Shown here one piece after another: positions 53,695-62,639 of a stretch of DNA of 64,000 bases. The notes under the pieces were generated by a model that saw nothing but the letters and a program-made list of their open reading frames with translations, was not told where the DNA came from and did not search any database. The first letter of the stretch is position 1; every line of letters begins with the position of its first letter. The stretch is from Allobacillus salarius (GTDB taxonomy: Bacteria > Bacillota > Bacilli > Bacillales > Alkalibacillaceae): contig NZ_VMHE01000009.1 of NCBI RefSeq assembly GCF_007559425.1, positions 24,695 through 88,694 of the forward strand, in the 5' to 3' direction. The translations under genes were made by a program, and so were the position numbers.

Positions 53695-54555
53695 ATGAAC
53701 GTTCAAGTTGTCATTGACTCAGCGGCAGACTTACCGAAAAAATATTACGAAGAATTGTCGTTAGAAATGGTGCCGTTAGCTGTTCATCTAAATGGTGAAG
53801 AGTATCTCGACAATATTACAATCGACCCTAAAACAGTTTACGATGCCATGCGTGAAGGAGCAACACCGAAGACTTCTCAAGGTTCACCAGAAGCTTTTTA
53901 TGAAGTTTTCAAGAAACATAGTGAACAAAATAAACCAGTCATTTATATTGGATTCTCTTCAGAGTTATCAGGTACATATCAAAGTGCAGTCATCGCCAAG
54001 CAACAGTTGGATGAAGAGTTCCCAGGTAATGAGGTTTACTTAATCGATACTCGCGCTGCTTCAATGGGATACGGCTTGATCGCTTATCATGTAGCGATGG
54101 CAGCTAAAGATGGGGCAACTGTTCAAGACTTACTCGACTTAGCCAATTTTTATGTTAAGCATATGGAGCATATTTTTACTGTTGATAAGTTGGAATACTT
54201 ACAGCGTGGCGGCCGTGTCAGTAAAACTCAAGCTTTCGTCGGCGGACTACTCAACATCAAGCCTCTACTTCATGTAGAAGACGGGAAGCTCGTCCCGCTT
54301 GAAAAAATCCGTGGTTCTAAGCGAGTGTTAAACCGCATGATCGAATTGGCCAAAGAACGTGGACAAGACTTTGAAAATCAAACACTGGCCATTACACACG
54401 GAGACGATTTGGAAACAGCAGAAAAACTAGCTGATTTACTACGTCAAGAAGTAAACCCGATAGATATTATTATTACAGACGTCGGGGCCGTAATTGGTGC
54501 GCATTCAGGTCCAGGAACCATTGCATTGTTTTTCTTGAATGAGACTCGAAATTAG
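53695..54555 (+). CDS. yitS: DegV-family fatty-acid-binding protein (YitS)
   Basis: DegV family, 286 residues. Binding-site segments VVIDSAADLPKKY (about 5-17), TSQGSPEAFYEVF (about 59-71), GFSSELSGTYQSA (about 85-97), and the basic YLQRGGRVSKTQAFVGGLLNIKP region (about 176-198). DegV proteins act as FakB, presenting fatty acids to the kinase FakA; the specificity cannot be read here. AGGAGG site, own terminator. Confidence 0.94.
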   Translation: MNVQVVIDSAADLPKKYYEELSLEMVPLAVHLNGEEYLDNITIDPKTVYDAMREGATPKTSQGSPEAFYEVFKKHSEQNKPVIYIGFSSELSGTYQSAVIAKQQLDEEFPGNEVYLIDTRAASMGYGLIAYHVAMAAKDGATVQDLLDLANFYVKHMEHIFTVDKLEYLQRGGRVSKTQAFVGGLLNIKPLLHVEDGKLVPLEKIRGSKRVLNRMIELAKERGQDFENQTLAITHGDDLETAEKLADLLRQEVNPIDIIITDVGAVIGAHSGPGTIALFFLNETRN

Positions 54556-54601
54556 AAATTATTTTATAAATCTTATAGACAATAAATATTAAATCACAAA
54601 T

Positions 54602-54644
54602 AAAAACTGAAATTCGACTAGAGAAATCGAATTTCAGTTTTTTT
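54602..54644. terminator. Bidirectional terminator between yitS and copB
   Basis: AAAAACTGAAATTCGA (from 54602) and TCGAATTTCAGTTTTT (from 54627) form a long perfect stem with T tracts on both strands. Serves convergent yitS and the copper ATPase gene. Confidence 0.92.
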
Positions 54645-54678
54645 ATAACCATTTATTGCACCCAAAACGCTTTTCTCA

Positions 54679-56805
54679 TCACTCCATCTCAAACCGATGC
54701 AATAACTGTGCGTTGATGGCTACGATGATTGTACTCAAACTCATCAATATGGCACCGACAGCTGGACTTAGAATAATTCCCCATGGGGCTAGAACACCTG
54801 CTGCCAATGGAATAGCAAAAATGTTATACCCAGTTGCCCATATCAAGTTTTGAACCAATTTATTAAATGTCCGTTTAGATAGGCTGAATATCGCTAGAAT
54901 ATCTTTCGGATTACTGTCGACGAGAACGATGTCAGCACTATCCATCGCAATATCAGTGCCTGCACCCACTGCTATACCGACATCCGCCTTTGTCAGTGCA
55001 GGTGCATCATTAATGCCATCACCCGTCATGGCGACAACTAAACCACGTTGCTGAATTTCTTCAACTTTCTCAGCTTTTTGGTCTGGCAATACTTCAGCGT
55101 ATACCTCATCGATGCCAATTTCTTTTGCAACATAATTGGCTACCTTTTGATGATCGCCTGTCAACATAATCGCTTTAATATTCCTTTTGTGTAACGCTGC
55201 GATCGTTTCTTTAGAACTTTCTTTCACTTGATCCGCTAGTGCTATAGCACCTTTTAATTCATCATCGACGATTAGAAATATTACTGTTTTTCCTTGTTCA
55301 GACCATTTATTAAAGTTTTCATCATCGAAATTGAAGCCTTGTTTTGTAATATATCCTGGGCTGACGACTTTCACATTTTTATCGTTAATCGTCCCTTCAA
55401 TTCCGACACCTGTGATCGAGTTGAAATCAGTCAACTCATGAAGTGATAAATTTCGTTCTGATGCTTCATTAATAATACCTGACGCAATTGGGTGTTCGGA
55501 ATCATTTTCAATTGTTGCCGCATAACTTAGTACCTCTTCTTCCTTCATATCGCTATAGGATTGAATATCCGTGACGCCGAACTTTCCTTCCGTTAACGTA
55601 CCTGTTTTATCAAAAATAACGGCATCAATGTTTCGTGCTTGTTCAAATTGTGGTCTGTTTCTGATTAACAAACCATGTTTAGCTGATAAAGTCGTAGAGA
55701 CCGCGACAACGAGTGGTGCTGCCAACCCTAAAGCGTGTGGACAGGTGATGACCATCACTGTCACCGTTCTCTGAATTGCTGTATTTATATCGGCACCGAT
55801 ACTGACCCAAATGATAAATGTGATGATTCCAGCAGCTAAGGCAATATAGAATAACCACTTGGCCGCTCGATTTGTTATATCTTGCGTCTTCGATTTTGTT
55901 TCTTGCGATTCTTTGACCATTTCGATGACCTGGTTCAAATAAGATTCATCCATTAATTTTTCTACTTTGATTGTAAGAGAACCTTCTCTATTAATTGAAC
56001 CACCGATTACTTCATCATCAACCGTTTTTTCTGTAGGGACCGATTCACCTGTCAGCATCGACTCATCTACTTGAGAAGTGCCTTTTACAATCGTCCCATC
56101 TAATGGCATTTTCTCACCCGGTTTGACGAGTAATAAGTCTCCTGCTTGAATTTCATCAATTTTTACTTCTTCGATTTCATCACTATCTTCTTTGATTCGA
56201 TTTGCAGTGTTCGGCATGAGCGAAGCCAGCGACTCCAATGCTTTTGATGCATTGTTAATTGATCGCATTTCGATCCAATGTCCAAGAAGCATAATGAGAA
56301 CCAACGTCGCCAATTCCCAAAAAATTTGTTCGCCATTAAAACCGAATACGACTGCAATACTGTAAAAGAATGCAATCGATATCGCTGTCCCAATCAAAGT
56401 CATCATGCCGGGTTCTTTTGCTTTTAGTTCATCGACAGCACCCTTAAGAAATGGCCAACCACCGTAGAAATAAACGAAAGTTGATAATACAGCTACAATG
56501 TAAAGGTCACCTGAAAAACGCCAATCGACTCCCATGAAACTTTGGATCATCGGAGATAAAAGCATGATTGGAATCGTCACTACAAGTATAATGAAAAACT
56601 TGTTGCGAAATTCTATAATCATATCTCCATGATCATGACCTTCATGACCTCCATGTGAGCCATGACCTCCGTGACCTCCATGTGAGTCATAACCTTCATG
56701 GTCCCCGTGTGAGTCATAACCCTTTTGTTCGTGAGATTCATGGTGACTTGGATGATTATTTTCTTTATGTGATTTATGATTGCTATTGTTATGAGATTCG
56801 CTCAC
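54679..56805 (-). CDS. copB: CopB-type copper/silver P1B-3 ATPase
   Basis: Heavy-metal-transporting ATPase of 708 residues. The first 60 residues are His-rich with GYDSHGDHEGYDSHGG-type repeats instead of a CxxC metal-binding domain. Eight membrane helices; the intramembrane metal motif is CPH in VMVITCPHALGLAAP (about 352-366), diagnostic of the P1B-3 (CopB) group. Phosphorylation site DKTGTLTEG (about 396-404), phosphatase TGES (about 251-254) and hinge GDGINDAP are intact. GTG 56805 has a GGGGGG site. A CsoR-like operator lies in its promoter. Presumably exports Cu+/Cu2+ or Ag+. Confidence 0.96.
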   Translation of the reverse strand: MSESHNNSNHKSHKENNHPSHHESHEQKGYDSHGDHEGYDSHGGHGGHGSHGGHEGHDHGDMIIEFRNKFFIILVVTIPIMLLSPMIQSFMGVDWRFSGDLYIVAVLSTFVYFYGGWPFLKGAVDELKAKEPGMMTLIGTAISIAFFYSIAVVFGFNGEQIFWELATLVLIMLLGHWIEMRSINNASKALESLASLMPNTANRIKEDSDEIEEVKIDEIQAGDLLLVKPGEKMPLDGTIVKGTSQVDESMLTGESVPTEKTVDDEVIGGSINREGSLTIKVEKLMDESYLNQVIEMVKESQETKSKTQDITNRAAKWLFYIALAAGIITFIIWVSIGADINTAIQRTVTVMVITCPHALGLAAPLVVAVSTTLSAKHGLLIRNRPQFEQARNIDAVIFDKTGTLTEGKFGVTDIQSYSDMKEEEVLSYAATIENDSEHPIASGIINEASERNLSLHELTDFNSITGVGIEGTINDKNVKVVSPGYITKQGFNFDDENFNKWSEQGKTVIFLIVDDELKGAIALADQVKESSKETIAALHKRNIKAIMLTGDHQKVANYVAKEIGIDEVYAEVLPDQKAEKVEEIQQRGLVVAMTGDGINDAPALTKADVGIAVGAGTDIAMDSADIVLVDSNPKDILAIFSLSKRTFNKLVQNLIWATGYNIFAIPLAAGVLAPWGIILSPAVGAILMSLSTIIVAINAQLLHRFEME

Positions 56806-56836
56806 TTTTTACCCCCCTATAGTATATTTTACTTGT

Positions 56837-56866
56837 ATTATACCCTATATAGGTATATTGAAACAA
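56837..56866 (-). promoter_or_regulatory. copB promoter with palindromic operator in its spacer
   Basis: Minus strand: -35 TTGTTT (56866-56861), 18-base spacer, -10 TATAAT (56842-56837). TATACCCTATATAGGTATA (56839-56857) is a near-perfect palindrome that fills the spacer, like CsoR-type copper operators with TACC/GGTA arms. Repression by a copper sensor that leaves the DNA when metal binds is the natural reading; no such regulator gene is in the window. Confidence 0.65.
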
Positions 56867-57008
56867 TTTTTTTAATTAAACATACTTTAAATAGTTAGGT
56901 GAGCGAAATCAATACCACTGAAGTGCCGAAGAAAGTTAACGAAAAGTGCTATAAAGGGTGCTGTACATCCGAGGGAGCAAGAATTAAAGCTGAAAATTCG
57001 TATAGGAG

Positions 57009-57190
57009 GAGAGCGCCTCTCGAATACGAAAGGCTTACGATTTCTCATCCTTCCGTTGTTGAGGGCGCTTATCGAGTACGGAAGGCCACCTTTTTCTCGC
57101 GTTTCGGTGTTGAGAGCGCTTATCGAGTATGGAAGACGACCATTTTTTCGCGCTTCCATTGTCGAGAGCGCTGATCAAGTATGGAAACCT
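57009..57190. repeat. 51-52-bp tandem repeats near copB
   Basis: GAGAGCGC-type unit starts at 57009, 57061, 57112 and 57164 (steps 52, 51, 52), the last unit partial. Shared parts are ATCGAGTAnGGAAG about 10 bases into the unit and TTTTTCGCG near its middle. The reverse complement partly resembles the 33323 and 50742 arrays (GCTCTC, AGCG, AAAAATG, TCGATA in that order). Confidence 0.85.
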
Positions 57191-57212
57191 GATTTACAAC
57201 TTGTTACTCTAT

Positions 57213-57440
57213 TCAACTGTTAATTTTCCTTTTTAAACGATCATACTCTTCTACAGTAATTTCACCTCTAGCCAATCGTTCATTCAGTATTTTGATCGAT
57301 TGATCTTCTGATGAATTCATCTTCGATTCATTACTTTTATTAAAAACCCAAAAAAGAAAAGTAATTAATAGAATGATGAGAATTAATTGAAGAAATCCCC
57401 AACCAAAAAAACTCCCCATATCATAGCCGTGCATCATCAT
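57213..57440 (-). CDS. SHOCT-domain small membrane protein
   Basis: 75 residues from ATG 57440 (AAAGGGGTG at about 7 bases; a GTG at 57446 is too close). One membrane helix (about 15-35) and a C-terminal SHOCT motif, ILNERLARGEITVEEYDRLK (about 49-68). Such proteins often accompany copper genes in Bacilli; its place upstream of copB on the same strand fits, but the repeat array and copB promoter stand between them. Function unknown. Confidence 0.85.
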   Translation of the reverse strand: MMMHGYDMGSFFGWGFLQLILIILLITFLFWVFNKSNESKMNSSEDQSIKILNERLARGEITVEEYDRLKRKINS

Positions 57441-57476
57441 GAACACCCCTTTTGCCCTATAAGAAGTAACTATATA

Positions 57477-57517
57477 AAAACACGGAAATCCGCTAATGTT
57501 TAGCGAATACCCGTGTT
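57477..57517 (-). terminator. Terminator after the GH13-like gene
   Basis: AACACGG/CCGTGTT outer arms with an inner CGCTAA/TTAGCG stem; the minus strand continues TTTTTATA. Confidence 0.85.
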
Positions 57518-57524
57518 GTCTATG

Positions 57525-58949
57525 TTAAATATTTTTATGTCGCTGTTTACGATACATTGTGATCGCGAAGAAAATAAAGACTCCCATAACACCGACAAAT
57601 ACAAGTGTTATTGGCCAATAGATCCCACTATTATCTTTAACGACAAAGATGTTCGCGGATTCTCTGTCTGTTGCAATCCGGTACTCTCCATCGTCCCCTT
57701 CTCGTACGAGATCATTAATTAACAAACCTTGCAGTTCTTTCCCTGATTCAATATCCGTTAAATTGATATGCTGAGAAGTTTCTGTCGTGTTAATTAACAC
57801 ATAAACTTTTTCATCGTCTAAAATACGTTCAAAAGCGAGAAAACCATCTTCATCGTGGAGAATTTTCATCTCTCCAGAACGTAACGATTCGTATTCCTCT
57901 CGCATACTTGATAGTTTCTCAACGTGACGTGATACTTGATCATCACCGGCAAGGAAATTGATCATTTTATGTGTAGAGAGGTCATCAATCGATCCATCCA
58001 TCGGTATTTCAGTACCTTGGAATACTATCGGATCATTCGGCACAGTGAATAAATAGGTCAATGCTAATTTCCACCGTGTCACCGGATGATTCCCTGTCGG
58101 CTCCAATGCTCGTGTGAAACGGTCAGTGTGCTTAAAGTCAATGTAGTGAGCAACATCATTCGACTGGAATAACGGTTGATTCAACAATGAAGTGAAATCT
58201 GCGTCATAACCCGTAAAGCGCGAGAATGTTTCCTCATAATTCCCAAATCGAACGACCTGATCAAAGATGTCAAAGATGTCTATTCCATTTTCCAAAGCAG
58301 CTTCATCTGAAATGCCACCTAGCCAAAATCCTTCCACTTGATTCGTTAACGATTCAAGTGATTCTGTAGGCAACTGATCTGCATTTTCAATGTAATAACC
58401 ATCGAACTGAAATTGCTCTATCCAATCATTTAGTCGATCTGAAATATACTCCACTGCAGACTCATTATTGAAGTCAATCTCACCATCTGCTTGAATCCAA
58501 TCCCGGCCTACCAAATCCGAAGTAGTACTCACTTGTTGTAATGGAACATGGACCAACACATCAATACCAGCTTCATGTAACTGGTCGACGAGTTGCTTTA
58601 GTTCCTCTTCACTTCCATATGTTTCTTGAAGTTGCTCAAATGACTTAACTTGTTGACCTAAATAATCCTCTGACTCAACGATTGGCGAAAGAATCACTTC
58701 TGTAACACCGATCGTTTTCAAATGATCGATATTTTTTTGAATCCCTTGATAATCACCGCCATAAAAGCCAGCTGTCGAGTCCCGATCAATTTTGTCTGTA
58801 TCATTTTCAGTTGTTCCATTTTCAAAGCGATCGACTAATATATAATAGTAAAAATGGGATGAGTCCTCTTCTGCGGATAGTGGAGCTACCTGCAGTCCTG
58901 TGAATATCATAAATGAAATGAACGCCCCATAAATTAATCGTTTAACCAT
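57525..58949 (-). CDS. Membrane-anchored alpha-amylase-like (GH13) protein, probably inactive
   Basis: About 474 residues: signal peptide (cleavage near LSA-EE), a GH13-type barrel, a C-terminal beta-domain and a final membrane helix (about 448-468) with a basic tail. Early barrel segments YYILVDRFENG and FYGGDYQGIQKNIDHLKTIGVT are typical. The catalytic blocks are not: region I lacks NH (VLVHVPLQQ), region II reads DGYYIENAD instead of GFRxDA, so the Arg is Tyr and the nucleophile Asp is Glu. Region III reads WLGGISDE with Gly for the acid/base Glu, and region IV is DFKHTD for DNHD. A starch-binding or structural role is likelier than hydrolysis. Start ATG 58949 or GTG 58961. Confidence 0.85.
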   Translation of the reverse strand: MVKRLIYGAFISFMIFTGLQVAPLSAEEDSSHFYYYILVDRFENGTTENDTDKIDRDSTAGFYGGDYQGIQKNIDHLKTIGVTEVILSPIVESEDYLGQQVKSFEQLQETYGSEEELKQLVDQLHEAGIDVLVHVPLQQVSTTSDLVGRDWIQADGEIDFNNESAVEYISDRLNDWIEQFQFDGYYIENADQLPTESLESLTNQVEGFWLGGISDEAALENGIDIFDIFDQVVRFGNYEETFSRFTGYDADFTSLLNQPLFQSNDVAHYIDFKHTDRFTRALEPTGNHPVTRWKLALTYLFTVPNDPIVFQGTEIPMDGSIDDLSTHKMINFLAGDDQVSRHVEKLSSMREEYESLRSGEMKILHDEDGFLAFERILDDEKVYVLINTTETSQHINLTDIESGKELQGLLINDLVREGDDGEYRIATDRESANIFVVKDNSGIYWPITLVFVGVMGVFIFFAITMYRKQRHKNI

Positions 58950-59017
58950 TTTCCTCACCACTTTTTATGTAAATTTCGTAGAAGTTCCATTCATAGCTTT
59001 GTTACTTTCAACCATGA

Positions 59018-59043
59018 GAAAAGCCTCATATAAGAGGCTTTTC
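59018..59043 (-). terminator. Terminator-like hairpin after yisL
   Basis: GAAAAGCCTC (59018-59027) and GAGGCTTTTC (59034-59043) around 6 bases. The T-rich end is inside the stem, so the exact strength is uncertain. Confidence 0.7.
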
Positions 59044-59050
59044 AATCACA

Positions 59051-59425
59051 TTATGGCAAAATCCCCATCGGTAAACGTCCAAATCCTAAAGCAATTGTCA
59101 AAATCAATGCAATGGCAAACTGAAGCCAGCCACCGAAAGTGGGTTTCCCTTTTTTGCCACGGATCAAGATCATTTCCATTGCTGCGATAATCCAAACACC
59201 ACCGGCCGACTTAACCAAAGCTTCCGTAGTCTCTGACCATGGTGCACCGATATAAAATCGGAAAAACAATTCTAAACCTGTCAGCAAAATAAGAACATAG
59301 AATAGTCGAAGTACCATATGGGTAATCTTAGCGGCTTTTTCTTTACCTTCTTTACCCGTTAGTGCTAGTACAACAAAAAATAAAATAATTCCGACAGCCC
59401 ATGTAGTAATGTGTAAATGGGTCAT
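59051..59425 (-). CDS. yisL: YisL-family membrane protein (DUF1516)
   Basis: 124 residues, four membrane helices. The family start MTHLHITTWAVGIILFFVVL and GGVWIIAAMEMILIRGKKGK (about 75-94) are as in B. subtilis YisL (UPF0344). Function unknown. Transcribed alone; AGGAGGA-type site before ATG 59425. Confidence 0.93.
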   Translation of the reverse strand: MTHLHITTWAVGIILFFVVLALTGKEGKEKAAKITHMVLRLFYVLILLTGLELFFRFYIGAPWSETTEALVKSAGGVWIIAAMEMILIRGKKGKPTFGGWLQFAIALILTIALGFGRLPMGILP

Positions 59426-59681
59426 TTTCTATCGTCCTCCTCTCTAAACTATCCTATCATCTCTCATTATTCCATGTGATCATTTGATTGACAACTTTTA
59501 AACATTTTATACAGATATACTAATCAGCAGAATATTTCCTGTTTCATAGAAAAAACTGTACATAAGAATAAAATCACTTAACGCAAAATGGTTGTAAGGG
59601 TTTCCAGGGAATAGTTCACAGAGATAACTATTCACGTTATAATGAAAGTTGGAACAGAATACCGGTAACGGAGGAGATTTA

Positions 59682-60872
59682 ATGGGTACAAAAACAGAAC
59701 AAATTATTGAACAAACGGATCAATATGGTGCACGTAACTATAACCCTCTACCAATTGTTATCTCAAAAGGAGAAGGTATTTGGGTAGAAGACCCTGAAGG
59801 TAATCGATACTTGGACATGCTTAGTGCCTATTCTGCTGTTAACCAAGGTCATCGGCACCCAAAGATTATTCAAGCGTTGAAAGATCAAGCGGACCGAATC
59901 ACACTCACTTCCCGTGCGTTTCATAACGATCAGTTAGGTCCATGGTATGAAAAAATCTGTAAGTTGACGAACAAAGATATGGCTTTACCGATGAACACAG
60001 GAGCAGAAGCCGTTGAAACAGCTGTCAAAGCAGCAAGACGTTGGGCTTACAACGTGAAAGGAGTTGCTGATAACCAAGCGGAAATCATCGTTTGTGAGGG
60101 GAACTTCCACGGTCGTACAATGTTAGCTATTTCTTTATCATCCGAAGAAGAATACCAGCGCGGCTATGGACCGTTGTTACCAGGAATTAAAGTAATTCCT
60201 TACGGAGATATCGACGCACTGAAAAATGCAATTACAGAAAATACAGCTGCGTTCTTATTTGAACCGATTCAAGGAGAAGCCGGAATTAATATTCCTGAAG
60301 AAGGTTATTTAAAAGAAGCTTATGACGTCTGTAAAGAAAACAATGTTCTTTATATGGCAGATGAGATCCAAGCAGGACTTGCAAGAAGCGGTAAGATGTT
60401 TGCTTGTGACTGGGAGAATGTCGAGCCAGATGTATTGATTTTAGGAAAAGCACTCGGCGGTGGAGTTTTCCCGATCTCATGTATCGTTGCCAATAAAGAT
60501 ATCTTAGGTGTTTTTAATCCGGGATCACACGGATCGACTTTCGGTGGAAACCCATTAGCTTCAGCAGTATCCATTGCTTCATTAGAAGTATTGGAGGAAG
60601 AAAAGTTAGCTGAACGCTCCTTAGAGCTTGGAAATTACATGCTGGAAAAACTTCGTGAAATCGACAATCCGAAAATCAAAGAAATTCGCGGACGTGGACT
60701 CTTTATTGGTGTTGAACTGACCGAATCTGCAAGACCTTACTGCGAAGCTTTGAAGGAAAAAGGATTACTCTGTAAAGAAACACATGATAATGTCATCCGG
60801 TTCGCCCCTCCATTGATCATCGAAAAAGAAGACTTGGATTGGGCAATTGACAAGATTAAAGAAGTACTATAA
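59682..60872 (+). CDS. rocD: Ornithine aminotransferase
   Basis: Class III PLP enzyme of arginine/ornithine catabolism, moving the delta-amino group of ornithine to 2-oxoglutarate. 396 residues from ATG 59682 (ACGGAGGAG site); the frame to 59649 lacks one. [18 protein letters not shown] (about 104-121), [25 protein letters not shown] (about 224-238) and the PLP Lys in [15 protein letters not shown] (about 256) are present. Stands alone here: rocA, rocE and rocF are not adjacent. Confidence 0.96.
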   Translation: MGTKTEQIIEQTDQYGARNYNPLPIVISKGEGIWVEDPEGNRYLDMLSAYSAVNQGHRHPKIIQALKDQADRITLTSRAFHNDQLGPWYEKICKLTNKDMALPMNTGAEAVETAVKAARRWAYNVKGVADNQAEIIVCEGNFHGRTMLAISLSSEEEYQRGYGPLLPGIKVIPYGDIDALKNAITENTAAFLFEPIQGEAGINIPEEGYLKEAYDVCKENNVLYMADEIQAGLARSGKMFACDWENVEPDVLILGKALGGGVFPISCIVANKDILGVFNPGSHGSTFGGNPLASAVSIASLEVLEEEKLAERSLELGNYMLEKLREIDNPKIKEIRGRGLFIGVELTESARPYCEALKEKGLLCKETHDNVIRFAPPLIIEKEDLDWAIDKIKEVL

Positions 60873-60874
60873 CG

Positions 60875-60918
60875 AAAAAAATCAGTTAGTGAACATTATG
60901 TTCCTAACTGATTTTTTT
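60875..60918. terminator. Bidirectional terminator after rocD
   Basis: AAAAAAATCAGTTAG (60875-60889) pairs with CTAACTGATTTTTTT (60904-60918), extended by an inner GAAC/GTTC. T tracts on both strands; it also ends the DUF2157 operon. Confidence 0.95.
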
Positions 60919-61426
60919 AATCGATGACTTCGATATCGACCACTTTACTTTGTCCCCATGGAGAAAGTGCGACTTCAACATTAAACCTCGGGTATGAACT
61001 GTTAATCGCAAATTTTGATGTATCTGTTCGATAATGATCAATGCCAAATCGAACAATATGATTCTGTTCATGATCTTTGTATGAATATCGTGCTTTTATA
61101 ATAACTTCATTTTTATCTGCATCCATTTTTTTATCGCTTGCAGCTTTCACTTGGTAATAACCTTGCTCACTCGGTGTCAACAATACATAGATAATTTGAT
61201 TCGATTCTGGCTCACCTGACATGAACCAATTCTCTGGACGAATTTCTTCTGCTGTAAAGTTCAAGGTAATTTCATCTTCAAAAACGATATAATCATAAGG
61301 CTCTGCTTTCGTTTGCAAGGTGATTGTATCGCCTACTCGCTCGATCACATACCCAGACAACACCATACCGATCAAAAAGAGGACCTGAAAGCCAACAAGA
61401 ATCATCAACAGCTTTTTACGAATCAT
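60917..61426 (-). CDS. GDYXXLXY-family protein
   Basis: 169 residues with one N-terminal membrane helix (about 7-27) and an extracytoplasmic beta-domain. The family motif near the start of the domain, normally GDYxxLxY, appears here as PYDYIVFEDEITLNF (about 43-57), so it is a variant. The gene overlaps the DUF2157 gene by 11 bases, the usual genomic partner. The pair's function is unknown. Confidence 0.75.
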   Translation of the reverse strand: MIRKKLLMILVGFQVLFLIGMVLSGYVIERVGDTITLQTKAEPYDYIVFEDEITLNFTAEEIRPENWFMSGEPESNQIIYVLLTPSEQGYYQVKAASDKKMDADKNEVIIKARYSYKDHEQNHIVRFGIDHYRTDTSKFAINSSYPRFNVEVALSPWGQSKVVDIEVID

Positions 61427-62621
61427 TGCCCTCTCCCCCTTCTTCGATATACATTTTTTGTTGTCGATTCAGCAAGTAACCGATCGCAAGTAAAATAACT
61501 CCTGCAACTAAGAAGAATAATGATTGGCTTAAATAGCCCCATGCGACCTTTGTATATACAACGAATGTACTGATTAAAAAGGTAGCAGTTCCAAAGTTCA
61601 TATGACGTTGATTTTTAAATTTGAACCCTTCCATCAAATGAGACACAGAGAAAATGAACAACGCGATTGACGCCACATAATCACTCACCTCAGGAATAAC
61701 AAAGGTCGGTATAAAAATGACTAGCTGGACGATTGAGAATATTTCTTTTTTCATATATAAATATAAGATGATTAAGCTCATCAAAAATATATGAATGACA
61801 AAATAAACGACATTGATTTCTTCATAAAAATGAAGATCTGCACTGATCAATAACACGTGAAAAACGACAAACAAAAACATATAAACAGGCGCCAAAGAAT
61901 GAAGTACCCTTCCGACGACTGTCGATTGGCTAAGTTTTCCGATAAAGTACAATGAAATTAAGAAAAACGTTACCCAAACAAGTGATAATTTCTCAGCTGA
62001 TAAGCCGAGAATTTGGATGAAGAAAGCGATGCTATACACAATAGCCATCCACCGTATATTTCGGGCATATAAAATGAGACCATACGCTAATACAAATAAG
62101 ACAAAAAGGATCCAACTAAATTCACGAAGGCCAAATAAATTAACCATTTGGCCGACAACAATGATTAGAACACCCGCTGCCCAAATCCACCGACTTGCAT
62201 AACTCCAATAGAGCAGCAAAGCAACGAAACTCCAAACCAGGAAGGCAAAAATACTATTAAAGTGATAATGATACATCTCACCAATTAAGAAAATCGATAA
62301 GCCAAATAACAGTAAAGCGATTAAGTAACTGACTTCACCAATTAATCGCTTGCCATCCTCAATCCATCTCGTTCCCAAATAATAGAAGACGATCAGAAAA
62401 CCTAGTAATAGCGTTGTTCGGATTAATGGATAAATATCTGTCCAATTGGACGCCAGAAAGGTCAATACAGCTAAACTAAATAAAATAAAAGCGAATGTGA
62501 AGAAAATCGATGTATTGTTCTTAGCTGGATAAAGGCTCAGAATAGCTTTTCGTTGTTGCGTGTCGATTATTTCTTCATCCACCCACCGTTTCGATTCTTT
62601 TTCTAACCATTGATTTTTCAT
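61416..62621 (-). CDS. DUF2157 polytopic membrane protein
   Basis: 401 residues: a short cytosolic N-terminus (KNQWLEKESKRWVDEEIIDTQQ, about 2-22 in two halves) typical of DUF2157, then about twelve hydrophobic helices to residue 385, and an acidic tail. No catalytic motif is recognised. Forms a two-gene overlap with the GDYXXLXY gene and follows the DUF418 gene by 18 bases on the same strand, so the three are probably one operon. Confidence 0.85.
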   Translation of the reverse strand: MKNQWLEKESKRWVDEEIIDTQQRKAILSLYPAKNNTSIFFTFAFILFSLAVLTFLASNWTDIYPLIRTTLLLGFLIVFYYLGTRWIEDGKRLIGEVSYLIALLLFGLSIFLIGEMYHYHFNSIFAFLVWSFVALLLYWSYASRWIWAAGVLIIVVGQMVNLFGLREFSWILFVLFVLAYGLILYARNIRWMAIVYSIAFFIQILGLSAEKLSLVWVTFFLISLYFIGKLSQSTVVGRVLHSLAPVYMFLFVVFHVLLISADLHFYEEINVVYFVIHIFLMSLIILYLYMKKEIFSIVQLVIFIPTFVIPEVSDYVASIALFIFSVSHLMEGFKFKNQRHMNFGTATFLISTFVVYTKVAWGYLSQSLFFLVAGVILLAIGYLLNRQQKMYIEEGGEGNDS

Positions 62622-62639
62622 CTTGCTGCCCCCCTTCTA

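Larger units (their letters stand above)
56806..57212. other. 407-base intergenic region: copB promoter and 52-bp repeats
   Basis: The left part holds the copB promoter and operator; the right part is a repeat array (57009-57190). Frames on both strands here (about 56887-57174) translate the repeats and have no ribosome site. Confidence 0.8.

Noticed and set aside
56887..57174. ORFs of about 90 codons on both strands near copB
   Set aside because: They only translate the 52-bp repeats, lack ribosome sites and overlap each other.
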